Origin: Agrobacterium larrymoorei
GTDB taxonomy: Bacteria > Pseudomonadota > Alphaproteobacteria > Rhizobiales > Rhizobiaceae
NCBI RefSeq assembly: GCF_005145045.1
Contig: NZ_CP039691.1
Span: forward strand, 1,190,001 to 1,254,000
Length of the DNA: 64,000 nucleotides
Direction: 5' to 3'
Position 1 is the stretch's first letter. Each line of letters starts with the position of its first letter. The notes under the pieces were generated by a model that saw only the letters and a program-made list of their open reading frames with translations, had not been told where the DNA came from and did no database searches. Positions 1 through 8,939 of this stretch are shown here, in pieces. The position numbers and the translations under genes are program-made.

Positions 1-576
1 ACGGATGCCATCGGCCTTGGCGGTCATCATGTCACGACCGATCTGGCGCGTGGCCTGTCCACCCGCATCGAGGATGCGGAGCGGCTGAAGGTGGTGCATG
101 GATCGTCTCTGGCCAATGGCGGTGTGGACGATCGTGAAATGATCGCCGTTCCGCCGATTGGCGAAGACGACCGCGACCAGCCATCGCAGGTATCGAAGGC
201 GCTTGTCAGCCGCATCATCCGCGCGCGCATCGAAGAGACACTGGAGCTGATCCGGGACCGTATTCAGAAATCCGGTTTCAGCCCAATCGTCGGCAAGCGC
301 GTGGTGCTGACGGGTGGCGCAAGCCAGCTGACCGGCCTGCCGGAAACGGCACGTCGCATTCTGGCCCGCAACGTGCGCATCGGTCGTCCGATGGGCGTGG
401 CTGGCCTGCCGGTTGCGGCCAAGGGCCCGGCCTTCTCAACGGCCTGCGGACTGATGATCTATCCGCAGATCGCAGACATCGAAATTCACGCGGCGCAGAG
501 CGGAATGTTCTCGCCGTTTGGAATGGGCAGCGGGCGTATCGCCCGTGTGGGGCAGTGGCTGAAAGAAAGTTTTTGA
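1..576 (+). CDS. ftsA: Cell division protein FtsA, 3' part (start outside window)
   Basis: The frame is open from the first base. It reads the FtsA core around VTTDLARGLSTRIEDAERLK, then the nucleotide-binding segment VVLTGGASQLTGLPE and a C-terminal amphipathic end (GRIARVGQWLKESF). FtsA is an actin-like ATPase that tethers FtsZ filaments to the inner membrane through this C-terminal helix and recruits later division proteins. The stop is followed by a 10-bp perfect hairpin and then ftsZ, the classical dcw-cluster order. Only the last 191 residues are in the window. Confidence 0.95.
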   Translation, partial: TDAIGLGGHHVTTDLARGLSTRIEDAERLKVVHGSSLANGGVDDREMIAVPPIGEDDRDQPSQVSKALVSRIIRARIEETLELIRDRIQKSGFSPIVGKRVVLTGGASQLTGLPETARRILARNVRIGRPMGVAGLPVAAKGPAFSTACGLMIYPQIADIEIHAAQSGMFSPFGMGSGRIARVGQWLKESF

Positions 577-604
577 TCCTTTTCCGGGGGTGTTCGGAAA
601 AGGA
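577..604 (+). promoter_or_regulatory. Perfect hairpin between ftsA and ftsZ
   Basis: TCCTTTTCCG (577-586) is the exact reverse complement of CGGAAAAGGA (595-604), giving a 10-bp stem with an 8-nt loop directly after the ftsA stop. No T-tract follows, so it is not a plain intrinsic terminator. It may be an mRNA processing or stability element that sets FtsZ levels relative to FtsA, which is inference. Confidence 0.45.
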
Positions 605-669
605 ATGAGTGAAGTTCAAGAGAATTGGCCTGCGGGGCGTTGCCGGCCATAGATAGAAGGAATGGTAAA

Positions 670-2430
670 ATGACGATACAGCTGCAAAAGCCGGATATCA
701 CCGAGCTGAAGCCACGCATCACCGTTTTCGGCGTTGGCGGCGGTGGCGGTAACGCTGTCAATAACATGATCACTGCTGGCCTCCAGGGCGTCGACTTCGT
801 CGTTGCCAACACGGATGCACAGGCACTGACGATGACGAAGGCCGACCGGGTTATCCAGCTCGGCGTCAACGTCACCGAAGGTCTGGGCGCTGGTTCGCAG
901 CCGGAAGTCGGTCGCGCTGCCGCTGAAGAGTGCATCGATGAAATCATCGACCACCTGAACGGCACGCATATGTGCTTCGTAACCGCCGGCATGGGCGGCG
1001 GCACCGGCACGGGTGCAGCTCCTGTCGTCGCACAGGCTGCCCGCAACAAGGGCATTCTGACGGTTGGTGTCGTTACCAAGCCGTTCCACTTCGAAGGCGG
1101 TCGCCGCATGCGTCTGGCCGAACAGGGCATCGAGGAACTTCAGAAGTCCGTCGATACGCTGATCGTGATTCCGAACCAGAATCTGTTCCGCATTGCCAAC
1201 GACAAGACCACGTTTGCCGACGCATTCGCGATGGCCGACCAAGTTCTCTACTCCGGCGTTGCCTGCATTACCGACCTGATGGTGAAGGAAGGTCTCATCA
1301 ACCTCGACTTCGCCGACGTTCGCTCGGTCATGCGCGAAATGGGCCGCGCAATGATGGGTACGGGTGAGGCTTCCGGCGAAGGCCGCGCAATGCAGGCTGC
1401 GGAAGCGGCGATTGCAAACCCGCTGCTGGACGAAACCTCGATGAAGGGCGCTCAGGGCCTGCTGATCTCCATCACCGGCGGTCGCGACATGACGCTCTTC
1501 GAAGTGGACGAAGCGGCTACCCGCATTCGCGAAGAAGTCGATCCGGATGCCAACATCATCCTCGGCGCGACCTTCGATGAAGCTCTCGAAGGCCTTATCC
1601 GCGTGTCCGTCGTTGCCACGGGTATCGACCGCGTTCCTGGCCAGATCGAGCAGAATGCTGCCGATATGCGCGCTGCTGCCGCTCTTGCTGCAAAGCCCGT
1701 TATCCGTCCTTCCGCGGCCGTTGCTCCTGCTCCGGCCGCAGTTCAGCCTGCCTATGTATCGCAGGCACCGAAGTCCGTAGACCCGATTGCTCAGACCATC
1801 CGTTCGGCAGAAGTCGATATGGAACGCGAACTTGCCCTGGCGGCTGCCGAACAGCAGCTGCGCCAGGCACAGGCAGAAGCCGAGTTCCGCCCACAGAGCA
1901 AGTTGTTCGCATCTGCTCCGGCCGAAGCGCCGGTCGTTGCTCGCCCCGCAGCACCGGTTCAGGCCGCTCCGGCACCTGTTTACCACGCTCCGGAGCAGGT
2001 CGCAGCGCCGGCTCCGCGCATGGCACAGCCGCAGGTACAGGTTCATCACGAACCGGCCCCTGTCGCACGCCAGCCGGAGCCGGTTCGTATGCCCAAGGTC
2101 GAGGACTTTCCTCCGGTCGTGAAGGCTGAAATGGATCACCGCGCTCAGCCTGCTCACGCAGCGCCGGAAGAGCGTGGTCCGATGGGCCTGCTGAAGCGAA
2201 TCACCAATTCGCTCGGTCGTCGCGATGAGGACGAAACCGTGCCTTCCGACATGATGGATGCACCGAGCATGGCTCCGCAGCAGCGCCGTCCGCTGTCTCA
2301 GGAAGCAAGCATGTATGCACCGCGCCGCGGTAATCTGGATGATCATGGCCGTCAGACGCCTGCTTCCTCCAGCCATCACGACGACGATCAGCTCGAAATT
2401 CCGGCCTTCCTGCGCCGCCAGTCGAACTGA
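670..2430 (+). CDS. ftsZ: Cell division GTPase FtsZ, long-linker form
   Basis: This is a tubulin-like GTPase that polymerises into the cytoplasmic Z-ring. In the 586-residue product the GTP signature GGGTGTGA lies at about 109-116, after the N-terminal glycine loop GVGGGGGN at 21-28. The globular GTPase ends near residue 320. A Pro/Ala/Gln-rich disordered linker of about 250 residues follows, then the conserved C-terminal peptide [12 protein letters not shown] that binds FtsA. A linker this long is typical of alphaproteobacterial FtsZ. The start at 670 was chosen because the domain begins there and GAAGGA precedes it; an upstream in-frame ATG at 625 would add 15 residues unlike FtsZ. It follows ftsA on the same strand. 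Confidence 0.97.
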   Translation: MTIQLQKPDITELKPRITVFGVGGGGGNAVNNMITAGLQGVDFVVANTDAQALTMTKADRVIQLGVNVTEGLGAGSQPEVGRAAAEECIDEIIDHLNGTHMCFVTAGMGGGTGTGAAPVVAQAARNKGILTVGVVTKPFHFEGGRRMRLAEQGIEELQKSVDTLIVIPNQNLFRIANDKTTFADAFAMADQVLYSGVACITDLMVKEGLINLDFADVRSVMREMGRAMMGTGEASGEGRAMQAAEAAIANPLLDETSMKGAQGLLISITGGRDMTLFEVDEAATRIREEVDPDANIILGATFDEALEGLIRVSVVATGIDRVPGQIEQNAADMRAAAALAAKPVIRPSAAVAPAPAAVQPAYVSQAPKSVDPIAQTIRSAEVDMERELALAAAEQQLRQAQAEAEFRPQSKLFASAPAEAPVVARPAAPVQAAPAPVYHAPEQVAAPAPRMAQPQVQVHHEPAPVARQPEPVRMPKVEDFPPVVKAEMDHRAQPAHAAPEERGPMGLLKRITNSLGRRDEDETVPSDMMDAPSMAPQQRRPLSQEASMYAPRRGNLDDHGRQTPASSSHHDDDQLEIPAFLRRQSN

Positions 2431-2487
2431 TTGAAAAACGTATTTTCAATGGATCGGCGAACCGATCCGGCGATTCTCCGTTAAGCG

Positions 2488-2520
2488 AAATACCCGGGCT
2501 CGAAAGGCCCGGGTATTTGT
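2488..2520 (+). terminator. Hairpin terminator after ftsZ
   Basis: AAATACCCGGGC (2488-2499) pairs perfectly with GCCCGGGTATTT (2507-2518). The T-run at the end is short, so termination may be partial. The rest of the roughly 310-nt gap to lpxC is AT-richer and presumably contains the lpxC promoter; no clear operator is visible. Confidence 0.65.
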
Positions 2521-2741
2521 GTAACATCACCTTTGATAAATGCCTGATACATTAGATGTTTCAAAAGCTTGGGTCTGTAACAAAGCGAAATCAACAGTGA
2601 TTTGAGATGGCGCATCACTGTGCGTATGTATGAGCATAGGACGGGGGAATAAGCACGGCAAAAGCCGATGATTATCTCCCATCGGTTGACTTGGAACTGA
2701 GCCGGTGGCACCGGCAGGTTCACACGAAAAGGCTAATACGC

Positions 2742-3701
2742 ATGACTATCGGACTGCTCGGATTTCAAACCACAATCGCCAACCCTGTTCAGCTCAAGGG
2801 CATCGGCGTTCATTCGGGCAATCCGGCTTCCATGACGTTCCAGCCTGCGGAAGCGGGCACAGGGATCGTGTTCAGCCGCACGCTGGACAATGGTTCCGTG
2901 GTGGAAGTGAAGGCGGTTTCGGCCAATGTCGGCAATACGGATCTCTGCACCGTCATCGGTCGCTCGCCTACGCAGTCTGTCGCAACTGTTGAGCATGTCA
3001 TGGCCGGTATCTACGCCATGGGCATCGACAACCTGATCGTTGAAGTGGATGGTCCTGAAGTTCCGATCATGGACGGAAGCTCCGCGCCTTTCATCGAAGC
3101 CATCGAATCGGTCGGCATCGTCAATCTCGGCGTGAAGCGCCGCTACATCCGCGTCATCAAGCCGGTCCGCATCGACTCCGGTGCCTCCTGGGCGGAGTTC
3201 CGTCCTTACGACGGCACGCGATTCGAAGTGGAAATCGATTTCGACACACCGCTGATCGGTCGCCAGACCTGGAAGGGTGACCTGACGGCTGAAACCTTCA
3301 AGAACGAGCTTTCCCGCGCCCGCACCTTCGGTTTCATGCGTGATGTGGAGCGCCTGTGGGCCGCCGGTTACGCACTCGGCTCGTCGCTGGAAAACTCCGT
3401 CGTCATCTCCGACGACAACACGGTCATCAACATGGAAGGCCTGCGTTACGAGAAGGACGAGTTCGTTCGTCACAAGACGCTCGACGCCGTTGGCGATCTG
3501 GCACTTGCCGGTGCGCAGTTCATCGGCTGCTACCGTTCCTATCGCGGCGGCCACAAGGTCAACGCCAACGCATTGAAGGCGCTGCTGAGCGACCCGACCG
3601 CATATGAGATCGTGGAAGCACCTGCCGCCCGCCATCCGGTGGTTCGCGCCCGCGAATTCGTAGCGATCAACCAGCCGGAATTTGCGCCTTGGTCTGCTTG
3701 A
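2742..3701 (+). CDS. lpxC: UDP-3-O-acyl-N-acetylglucosamine deacetylase LpxC
   Basis: LpxC is the zinc enzyme for the committed step of lipid A synthesis, acting at the cytoplasmic face of the inner membrane. The 319-residue product matches the family length. The zinc and catalytic residues appear in VEHVMAG (His at 85), HKTLD (starting at 244) and the C-terminal GGHKVN (His at 271). The start at 2742 has AAAGG upstream and gives the expected N-terminus (LKGIGVHSG); an ATG at 2691 lies in frame but adds non-family sequence. It is a separate transcription unit with terminators on both sides. Placement just after ftsZ is the usual rhizobial arrangement. Confidence 0.97.
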   Translation: MTIGLLGFQTTIANPVQLKGIGVHSGNPASMTFQPAEAGTGIVFSRTLDNGSVVEVKAVSANVGNTDLCTVIGRSPTQSVATVEHVMAGIYAMGIDNLIVEVDGPEVPIMDGSSAPFIEAIESVGIVNLGVKRRYIRVIKPVRIDSGASWAEFRPYDGTRFEVEIDFDTPLIGRQTWKGDLTAETFKNELSRARTFGFMRDVERLWAAGYALGSSLENSVVISDDNTVINMEGLRYEKDEFVRHKTLDAVGDLALAGAQFIGCYRSYRGGHKVNANALKALLSDPTAYEIVEAPAARHPVVRAREFVAINQPEFAPWSA

Positions 3702-3726
3702 GATTGGGTCGTGTGAAGTGAAATTG

Positions 3727-3751
3727 AAGCCGTCCTTTGGGGCGGCTTTTT
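3727..3751 (+). terminator. Intrinsic terminator of lpxC
   Basis: AAGCCGTCC (3727-3735) pairs with GGGCGGCTT (3740-3748) around a TTTG loop and is followed by a T-run. This is a standard rho-independent terminator 26 nt after the lpxC stop. Confidence 0.85.
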
Positions 3752-3767
3752 ACATTTCTCTCTCCCT

Positions 3768-3878
3768 CATTCCTGTGCTTGTCACAGGAATCCAGCCAGC
3801 CCAAGTCCTTGGGCTGAAACGAGTCTTTATGTCGCGCAGACGCGCGCCAACTGGATTCCTGTGACAAGCACAGGAATG
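3768..3878. repeat. RIME/RPE-type palindromic repeat
   Basis: The outer arms CTGTGCTTGTCACAG and its inverted copy flank a core with CAAGTCCTTGG and GCGCAGACGCGCG. The core is shared with the repeats at 23035 and 41321. The arms differ from those copies, so this is a mosaic variant of the same intergenic family. The surrounding lpxC-bamD gap (3702-4104) holds nothing else recognisable apart from the terminator. Confidence 0.75.
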
Positions 3879-4104
3879 AGGAGGGTGGTGGAAATCCGGC
3901 TTCGTGCCGTTCGTGCCGCGTCTATTCCCGTCCACTAACAAGAATTCTGCTGACATAGGGCAAGATTATCTCGCGTAATGCGAAACGCTGCCATAAAAAT
4001 GCGTTATTGCGTCATCATTGCGTTGCCCTGCGGATGCTTTTATGGCTAGAAACGCCTCTGTAAAACCAAAGCTCTGTATTGACGCAGGAAGTGGGAACTG
4101 TCGA

Positions 4105-4971
4105 ATGAAGCGTGTTGGGTCTGGTGCAATGAATGGAACGGTGCGGGTTGCGCTCGTATCGCTGATGCTGCTTGGCGCCGGAACACTGGTGACTGCCTGC
4201 CAGTCCGATCCTGACATCGACATTACGAAACTCGGCGTCGAAACCGATCCGCCGGATGTGCTGTACCGTCAAGGTCTGGCTAATATGAATGCGGGCAACA
4301 TGACGGAAGCCGGGCGCAAGTTCACGGCTATCGACAAGCAGTATCCGTTCACGGAGTGGGGCCAGAAGGCGCTGGTGATGAACACCTTCATCGCAACGCG
4401 CCGTAACCAGAACGAGGCAGCCATCACCTCCGGTACGCGCTTCCTCAAGCAGTATCCGCGTGCGAAGGACGCCGCTTACGTTCAGTACATGATCGGCCTT
4501 GCCTATTCCAAGCAGATTGCCGACGTGACGCAGGACCAGCGCGCCGCACAGAAAACCATCGAAGCGATGAGCAAGGTGGTCAACGATTACCCCGATTCGG
4601 AATATGTGGCCGATGCGCAGGCGAAAATCCGCTTCGCGCGTGACCAGCTGGCTGGTCGCGAAATGCAGGTCGGTCGTTATTATCTCGAGCGCAAGGAATA
4701 TCTTGCTGCCGTTTCCCGTTTCCGCATCGTGGTTGAGCAGTACCAGAACACCAACCAGATCGAAGAAGCGCTGGCGCGTTTGACCGAAGCCTATTACGCA
4801 ATGGGCCTGACGGACGAGGCGCAGACGGCTGCTGCCGTTCTGGGTAACAACTATCCTGACAGCGAATGGTACGACGATTCCTACAAGCTGCTGAAGGGCC
4901 AGGGGCTGGAGCCGCGTGAAAACCGCGAATCCTGGATTTCCCGCGCTGGCAAAAAGCTTGTTGGAGCGTAA
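4105..4971 (+). CDS. bamD: Outer membrane assembly lipoprotein BamD
   Basis: BamD (ComL/YfiO) is the essential lipoprotein of the BAM complex that inserts beta-barrel proteins into the outer membrane. The N-terminus is a signal peptide ending in the lipobox LVTAC (Cys at about 32). It is followed by TPR-like repeats (DVLYRQGLANMNAGNMTEAG onward), a typical length of 288 residues. The start at 4105 was chosen because it has GGAAG upstream and yields a normal lipoprotein signal; 4129 is an alternative and 4018 would give an implausibly long leader. It lies 13 nt before recN, so the two are probably cotranscribed, a common alphaproteobacterial pairing. Confidence 0.93.
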   Translation: MKRVGSGAMNGTVRVALVSLMLLGAGTLVTACQSDPDIDITKLGVETDPPDVLYRQGLANMNAGNMTEAGRKFTAIDKQYPFTEWGQKALVMNTFIATRRNQNEAAITSGTRFLKQYPRAKDAAYVQYMIGLAYSKQIADVTQDQRAAQKTIEAMSKVVNDYPDSEYVADAQAKIRFARDQLAGREMQVGRYYLERKEYLAAVSRFRIVVEQYQNTNQIEEALARLTEAYYAMGLTDEAQTAAAVLGNNYPDSEWYDDSYKLLKGQGLEPRENRESWISRAGKKLVGA

Positions 4972-4984
4972 GAGAGCGTAATCC

Positions 4985-6658
4985 ATGCTGGTCCAGCTTT
5001 CGATCCGCGACATCGTTTTGATCGAACGGCTCGACCTTGGGTTCGAGGCCGGGCTCTCCGTGCTGACCGGCGAGACGGGTGCCGGTAAATCCATTCTTCT
5101 CGACAGCCTTTCGCTGGCCCTTGGCGGGCGCGGCGATGGCGGACTTGTGCGCCACGGCGAGGATAAGGGGCAGGTGACTGCCACTTTCGAAGTGGGCATG
5201 GATCACCCCGCGCGCCTGCTGCTGCGCGAAAACGGCCTCGATGACGATGGCGACCTTATCTTTCGCCGCGTACAATCCGCAGACGGGCGCACCAAGGCCT
5301 ATGTGAACGATCAGGCTGTTTCCGTGCAGATGATGCGCCAGCTTGGCCAGCATCTGGTGGAAATTCACGGTCAGCATGATGACCGTGCGCTGGTGGACAC
5401 CAATGCGCACCGCACGCTTCTCGATGCATTTGCAGGACTGACCGAAGAGGTGATATCGGTCCAGGGCCTTTATCGCACATGGAGAGATGCCGAACGCGCG
5501 CTGAAAGTGCACCGCGCCAAGGTTGAGGCTGCGGCGCGTGAAGCGGATTATCTGCGCTCTTCCGTCGAGGAACTGGAGGGGCTTTCCCCGCGCGATGGCG
5601 AAGAGGATGAGTTGGCGGAACGCCGCGCCGTGATGCAGAAATCCGAGCGGATCGCGGGCGACATTGCAGAGGCCAGCGAGTTTCTCAACGGCAATGCCTC
5701 GCCGGTTCCCGTCATCGCGTCCATGATGCGCCGTCTGGAGCGCAAGAGCCACGAAGCGCCGGGGCTGCTGGAAGAAACCGTGCAGTTGCTGGATGCGGCG
5801 CTCGATAATCTCTCCAATGCCCAGATGGAAGTGGAAGCCGCCCTTCGGCGCACGGAGTTCGACCCGCGCGAGCTGGAGCGTGTGGAAGAGCGCCTGTTTG
5901 CGCTGCGCGCAGCGGCCCGCAAATATTCCGTTCCCGTTACCGAATTGCCAGCCCTTGCCGAACGCATGGTCAGCGATCTTGCCGATCTGGATGCAGGTGA
6001 GGAAAAGCTGACGAAGCTTGAAGCGCAGCTTGGTGTCGTCAAAGCCGATTTCGATCAAGCAGCCGAATCCCTTTCGCAAAAACGCCGCAACGCCGCCGCC
6101 GCACTTTCCGAGGCCGTGATGGCCGAGCTGCCAGCGCTGAAGCTGGAGCGCGCGCGTTTCACCGTGGAAGTGACCAGCGACGCCGCATCTGCCTCGGCGG
6201 ATGGCATCGATGTGGTGGAATTCCACGTGCAGACCAACCCCGGCACGCGTCCCGGCCCAATCATGAAAGTGGCTTCCGGTGGCGAACTCTCCCGCTTCCT
6301 GCTAGCGCTGAAGGTTGCGCTGGCGGATCGCGGCTCTGCACCGACGCTCGTCTTCGATGAAATCGACACCGGCGTTGGAGGTGCTGTGGCCGATGCTATC
6401 GGCCAGCGGCTGAAGCGGCTGTCGAAAACGGTGCAGGTGCTTTCTGTCACCCATGCACCGCAGGTCGCGGCCCGTGCTTCAACGCATCTGCTGATCGCCA
6501 AAGGCCCGGCAGGCGATGGCAGCGAACGGATCGCAACGCGCGTGGCAACCATGCAGCCGGAACACCGGACCGAGGAAATTGCGCGAATGCTGGCCGGGGC
6601 TTCGGTAACGGACGAGGCGAGAGCGGCTGCGGCGCGGTTGTTGGCGGCGCGGGATTAA
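4985..6658 (+). CDS. recN: DNA repair protein RecN
   Basis: RecN is an SMC-like ATPase of double-strand break repair. The 557-residue protein has Walker A GETGAGKS at 29-36 and two long coiled-coil arms in the middle (rich in Glu, Arg, Ala and Leu). The C-terminal half-domain has the ABC signature SGGELSRFLLALK and Walker B TLVFDEIDTGVGG. Length and motif order are canonical. It follows bamD closely and is followed by a palindromic repeat with no clear terminator of its own. Confidence 0.96.
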   Translation: MLVQLSIRDIVLIERLDLGFEAGLSVLTGETGAGKSILLDSLSLALGGRGDGGLVRHGEDKGQVTATFEVGMDHPARLLLRENGLDDDGDLIFRRVQSADGRTKAYVNDQAVSVQMMRQLGQHLVEIHGQHDDRALVDTNAHRTLLDAFAGLTEEVISVQGLYRTWRDAERALKVHRAKVEAAAREADYLRSSVEELEGLSPRDGEEDELAERRAVMQKSERIAGDIAEASEFLNGNASPVPVIASMMRRLERKSHEAPGLLEETVQLLDAALDNLSNAQMEVEAALRRTEFDPRELERVEERLFALRAAARKYSVPVTELPALAERMVSDLADLDAGEEKLTKLEAQLGVVKADFDQAAESLSQKRRNAAAALSEAVMAELPALKLERARFTVEVTSDAASASADGIDVVEFHVQTNPGTRPGPIMKVASGGELSRFLLALKVALADRGSAPTLVFDEIDTGVGGAVADAIGQRLKRLSKTVQVLSVTHAPQVAARASTHLLIAKGPAGDGSERIATRVATMQPEHRTEEIARMLAGASVTDEARAAAARLLAARD

Positions 6659-6671
6659 CCCTATGTGCAGT

Positions 6672-6855
6672 AAACCCCTCACCAAAAAAACCTAGGACTT
6701 CGCTTTGCGAAGATCGAGGTTTTCTATCCTCTCCCACAAGGGGAGAGGAAAAGGCGCGAGCGGGGCGGCACTCGCTCTATCTCTCCCCTTGTGGGAGAGA
6801 AAGCAATTTCAACATCTTAGCTTTAGCTAAGTGTTAGAAATTGCAAGTGAGGGGT
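6672..6855. repeat. Composite palindromic intergenic repeat
   Basis: The outer inverted pair CCCCTCAC / GTGAGGGG encloses nested palindromes: CTTCGCTTTGCGAAG, CTCTCCCACAAGGGGAGAG, its inverted copy CTCTCCCCTTGTGGGAGAG, and CTTAGCTTTAGCTAAG. It lies between two convergent genes (recN and the hydrolase) and may act as a bidirectional transcription barrier. It is a different subfamily from the CGTCATCC repeats. Confidence 0.7.
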
Positions 6856-6860
6856 CAGGC

Positions 6861-7757
6861 TCACGTTCTCCGCACTCGCTCAACCGCCTCAACATTCTGC
6901 CGATGCACCACCTCATAATCCGGGTGGTAGAGAATAGAACCATCCTCCAGCTCCCCAACCACAAACTCCTTCAACGAAACGGCCCCAGCACGAACAAGGC
7001 CCTCTGCCGTCATCAGCCTCTCCAGATAAACCCGGTTGGCATCGATCAAACTCACCTCATACCCACCGGACGCAATCAGGTGCTCCGCACCGTGATTCGG
7101 CAATATTTTCTCGATCTTCCAGGCGCGCAGGCGCTTCAGTTCCTCGATATGGGTAGGGATATGCTCGGGCTCGGAGACGTAGGTTACAGTGTCTTCCAGC
7201 GTGTCGCCCGCAAATAAGATTTTCTCCTCCGGTAGCCAGAGGACGTTGCCGTCTGCGCTGTGGATATCGAAGCGGTGGAGTTCCACGGTTCGGGTGCCGA
7301 CCTTGATACTGAGGTAACGGTCGAACGTTCTTGTCGGCATGATGACGGGAGAGATGGGTGGATCTCGGCCCTCCAGTTCCGCGCGTTTCTCGACCATGGT
7401 GCGTGCCGTTAGTGACAGCGCGATGATTTCGCAATCGGCAAAGATCTCGTTTCCGGCAATGTGATCCGTGTGCCAGTGGCTGAGGACGACGGTGATGGTG
7501 CGGGTGCCGAGGCTTTCCAGATGGCGACGGATGGCGCGGGCGTGGTTGAGCGACATGTGGGTGTCGTAGACCAGCGCGTGACCTTCGGACACGATGGCAT
7601 AGGAGGCCGTGCCAAGCGTATAGGCGCCATCATCCAGCCAATTGGGTTTTTCCGAATAAAGTCGCCTGTCCATCCGCCCATCGTAATAGGCATAGATGCC
7701 ATCATAGGGGTTGAGGATGCGCAGTGTTTCGGTGCTGATATCCATGATGTCTCTCAT
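6861..7757 (-). CDS. Metallo-beta-lactamase-fold hydrolase
   Basis: This is a 298-residue binuclear-metal hydrolase of the MBL superfamily. The metal ligands are clear: SHWHTDH at 93-99 (His94, His96, Asp98, His99), a later His in the DIHSADGN segment, FAGDTLE and LPNHG. No signal peptide is seen, so it is probably cytoplasmic. The substrate cannot be told from sequence. The start overlaps the stop of the LysE gene by 4 bp (ATGA), so the two are translationally coupled. A second ATG at 7745 is a possible shorter start. Confidence 0.85.
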   Translation of the reverse strand: MRDIMDISTETLRILNPYDGIYAYYDGRMDRRLYSEKPNWLDDGAYTLGTASYAIVSEGHALVYDTHMSLNHARAIRRHLESLGTRTITVVLSHWHTDHIAGNEIFADCEIIALSLTARTMVEKRAELEGRDPPISPVIMPTRTFDRYLSIKVGTRTVELHRFDIHSADGNVLWLPEEKILFAGDTLEDTVTYVSEPEHIPTHIEELKRLRAWKIEKILPNHGAEHLIASGGYEVSLIDANRVYLERLMTAEGLVRAGAVSLKEFVVGELEDGSILYHPDYEVVHRQNVEAVERVRRT

Positions 7758-8368
7758 CTGCTTGCGGCAACGGCCACGCCGGAGCCGATCATGACGCCGC
7801 CTGCCACCCGGTTGACACGGCGAACGACCTGTTCGGAACGCAGCAGTTTGCGCGCCCGCACCGCCAGCAGCACATGACCGCCGATGACCACGATCTCGAC
7901 GCCGAGAATGACTGTCGCGAGCGCCGTCAGGTGATCGAGCGTCAGCGAAGCGCCCACAACATTCGGCAGGAGCGCAACATAGAAGAGTGGCATTTTGGGG
8001 TTGCCGAGATTGAGTACGAGACCGGTGAGGAAGATCGAAAAAAGGCCGCGCCGCTCACCCGTTGGCTGAAGCTGTGGAACCACGGGCGGCGCCGTCCACA
8101 GCTTGAAGCCCATCCAGATGAGATATGCCGCGCCACCGTAACGCAACACCGTCATCACCAGCCCCATTTCCTGCGCAATCAGCGACAGGCCGAAGGCGGC
8201 AAGCGTGAGGAAAATGAGTATGCCCGCAACCGTTCCTGCGCCATAAGCGATGCCGGACGGCGCGCCGTGGGTGATCGTTCGCGCAACGATGGTCATATTA
8301 TCCGGGCCGGGACTGGCTGCGAAAACGAAGAAGGCAGCGGCGAAGGCAAGTAACGTGGTCATCTCCAT
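7754..8368 (-). CDS. LysE/RhtB family amino-acid exporter
   Basis: The 204-residue inner membrane protein has about six hydrophobic segments and the family's N-terminal motif FAASPGPDNMTIVARTI. LysE/RhtB proteins export amino acids or their derivatives. It is the upstream gene of a two-gene unit with the MBL hydrolase (ATGA overlap). This hints that the hydrolase acts on something related to the exported compound, which is inference. The exact substrate is not predictable. Confidence 0.88.
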   Translation of the reverse strand: MEMTTLLAFAAAFFVFAASPGPDNMTIVARTITHGAPSGIAYGAGTVAGILIFLTLAAFGLSLIAQEMGLVMTVLRYGGAAYLIWMGFKLWTAPPVVPQLQPTGERRGLFSIFLTGLVLNLGNPKMPLFYVALLPNVVGASLTLDHLTALATVILGVEIVVIGGHVLLAVRARKLLRSEQVVRRVNRVAGGVMIGSGVAVAASR

Positions 8369-8461
8369 GGGCGGCTCCGGAGCTTGCGTTATAGTCCGGA
8401 AGTTTACTCTACGCGATTCCCAGCCTTTGAATAGTGGTGGAAGGGCGATGACGGTGGTAAG

Positions 8462-8489
8462 AAAAAAGCCCCGCGAAAACGCGAGGCTT
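8462..8489 (-). terminator. Terminator downstream of the 8520-8867 gene
   Basis: Read on the minus strand, AAGCCTCGCG pairs with CGCGGGGCTT around a TTTT loop (one mismatch, at positions 8471/8484) and is followed by six T. It ends transcription of the unknown gene pair before it reaches lysE. Confidence 0.75.
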
Positions 8490-8519
8490 GCTGATCCAAT
8501 TGACGATGCACCGATACAG

Positions 8520-8867
8520 TCAGGCGAATTCTTTATTCTTTACGCCAACTTCGAGACCGCGCAGCAGGGCTGGACGCGCGGGCTGGCGCGCAGACGGAGA
8601 GTTCTTCCTGGCCCAACCGGATAGTACATCGACAGTATCCTTGGACTGATACTTCGCTATCCATTTGCCTATCCGCTCTATCGAGTAGGCTTCGAGCCAA
8701 TCTGCTTCTTCCCAACCGATAACGAAGTCCTTTATCGCATCCAGTGCAGTCTGTCTGTTCACGCCATCTTTGAGCGCATTATCGATATGGGTGCGATCGC
8801 TTGGGCGGAACGTGCCTAAACGTGACATCAACTCGATCTTGAGAGAATTCGTCATTGCTATCTCCAT
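8520..8867 (-). CDS. Hypothetical protein, small, accessory region
   Basis: I do not recognise this family. The 115-residue product is soluble, with a helical look (SLKIELMSRLGTF, TALDAIKDFVIGWEEADWLEAY) and a basic, Arg/Pro-rich C-terminus (SARQPARPALLRGLE). AGGAG stands 7 nt before the ATG at 8867. An ATG at 8855 also has a GGAG-like site, and the open frame extends to 8888. Base composition is lower in GC than the flanking core genes. Its neighbour at 8940-9449 is also unrecognised and on the same strand, so they may form a unit. Confidence 0.6.
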   Translation of the reverse strand: MEIAMTNSLKIELMSRLGTFRPSDRTHIDNALKDGVNRQTALDAIKDFVIGWEEADWLEAYSIERIGKWIAKYQSKDTVDVLSGWARKNSPSARQPARPALLRGLEVGVKNKEFA

Positions 8868-8939
8868 ATCTAATCTCCTGCGCACCATATCACTGGTTTT
8901 CTTGTGTGGGGATTAACGCACCATATTAAATTGTGTTCG

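Noticed and set aside
616..2379. 587-codon open frame antisense to ftsZ
   Set aside because: It is a GC-rich shadow of the FtsZ reading frame, with low-complexity Arg/Cys/His translation and no family features. The same applies to the other long antisense frames, e.g. over lpxC, ligA, the RND pump and miaA.
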